From: Micromussa lordhowensis
Lineage: Eukaryota > Cnidaria > Anthozoa > Scleractinia > Lobophylliidae
Direction of reading: 5' to 3'
Length of the DNA: 64,000 nucleotides
Assembly (NCBI GenBank): GCA_964020085.1
Contig: OZ026608.1
Span: 362,381-426,380 of the forward strand
The notes under the pieces were generated by a model, which did not search any database, had not been told where the DNA came from, and saw nothing but the letters and a program-made list of their open reading frames with translations. Both the position numbers and the translations under genes were made by a program. Shown here piece after piece: positions 63,931 to 64,000 of the stretch. Position 1 is the stretch's first letter, and the number at the start of each line of letters is the position of its first letter.

Positions 63931-64000
63931 AGTAGTATTCGTTTTTTTTTTAATTTTTTGAATGCTATCTTCTTTTAAATTTGTCAGCTGACTTTCGTAA

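Overview
The window looks like a piece of an animal nuclear genome, most likely an anthozoan cnidarian (stony coral or sea anemone). The DNA is AT-rich, genes are split by many GT/AG introns, there are no operons or ribosome-binding sites, and the non-coding space is full of foldback/MITE elements, tRNA-derived SINEs and broken retrotransposons. The species assignment is inference. All gene models were built by eye from splice sites, phases and paralogue comparison.

Left part (1-21.8 kb): mostly mobile DNA. A Ty3/gypsy element (894-6812, minus) has 126-bp LTRs and a 5-bp target duplication (ATCGG). Its reverse transcriptase is interrupted by a 5'-truncated non-LTR retrotransposon (3501-5118, plus). 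The gypsy element itself sits between two inverted ~190-bp repeats. Further right are TCTCGCGAGA-type palindromes, a BEL/Pao integrase remnant, a decayed non-LTR retrotransposon, tandem tRNA-derived SINEs, a long-TIR element, a TTAA-flanked (piggyBac-like) MITE and several foldback elements. Three weak host exon candidates and one better first-exon candidate (19.8-20.0 kb) lie here on the minus strand.

Right part (21.8-64 kb): a tandem segmental duplication. Unit 1 holds gene A (CDS 37616 to 21911, minus, 17 coding exons, 839 aa). Unit 2 holds gene B (CDS 61553 to 50676, minus, 17 coding exons, 835 aa). Each encodes a secreted protein with the order signal peptide, propeptide, phospholipase A2 (PLA2), two von Willebrand A (vWA) domains and two PLAT-like domains. 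Coding exons match one for one in phase and nearly in length. Divergent from gene A is a small secreted C-type lectin gene (40389-42119, plus). The promoter side of a second lectin copy is seen at the right edge, so its exons should lie just beyond 64 kb. Between the units is a decayed extra PLAT module (45.6-48.0 kb).

How they may work together (inference): a secreted lipase fused to adhesion and lipid-binding modules, paired with a lectin, would suit an extracellular antimicrobial, digestive or venom role. Sequence alone does not choose among these. PLA2 active-site residues differ between the two paralogues.
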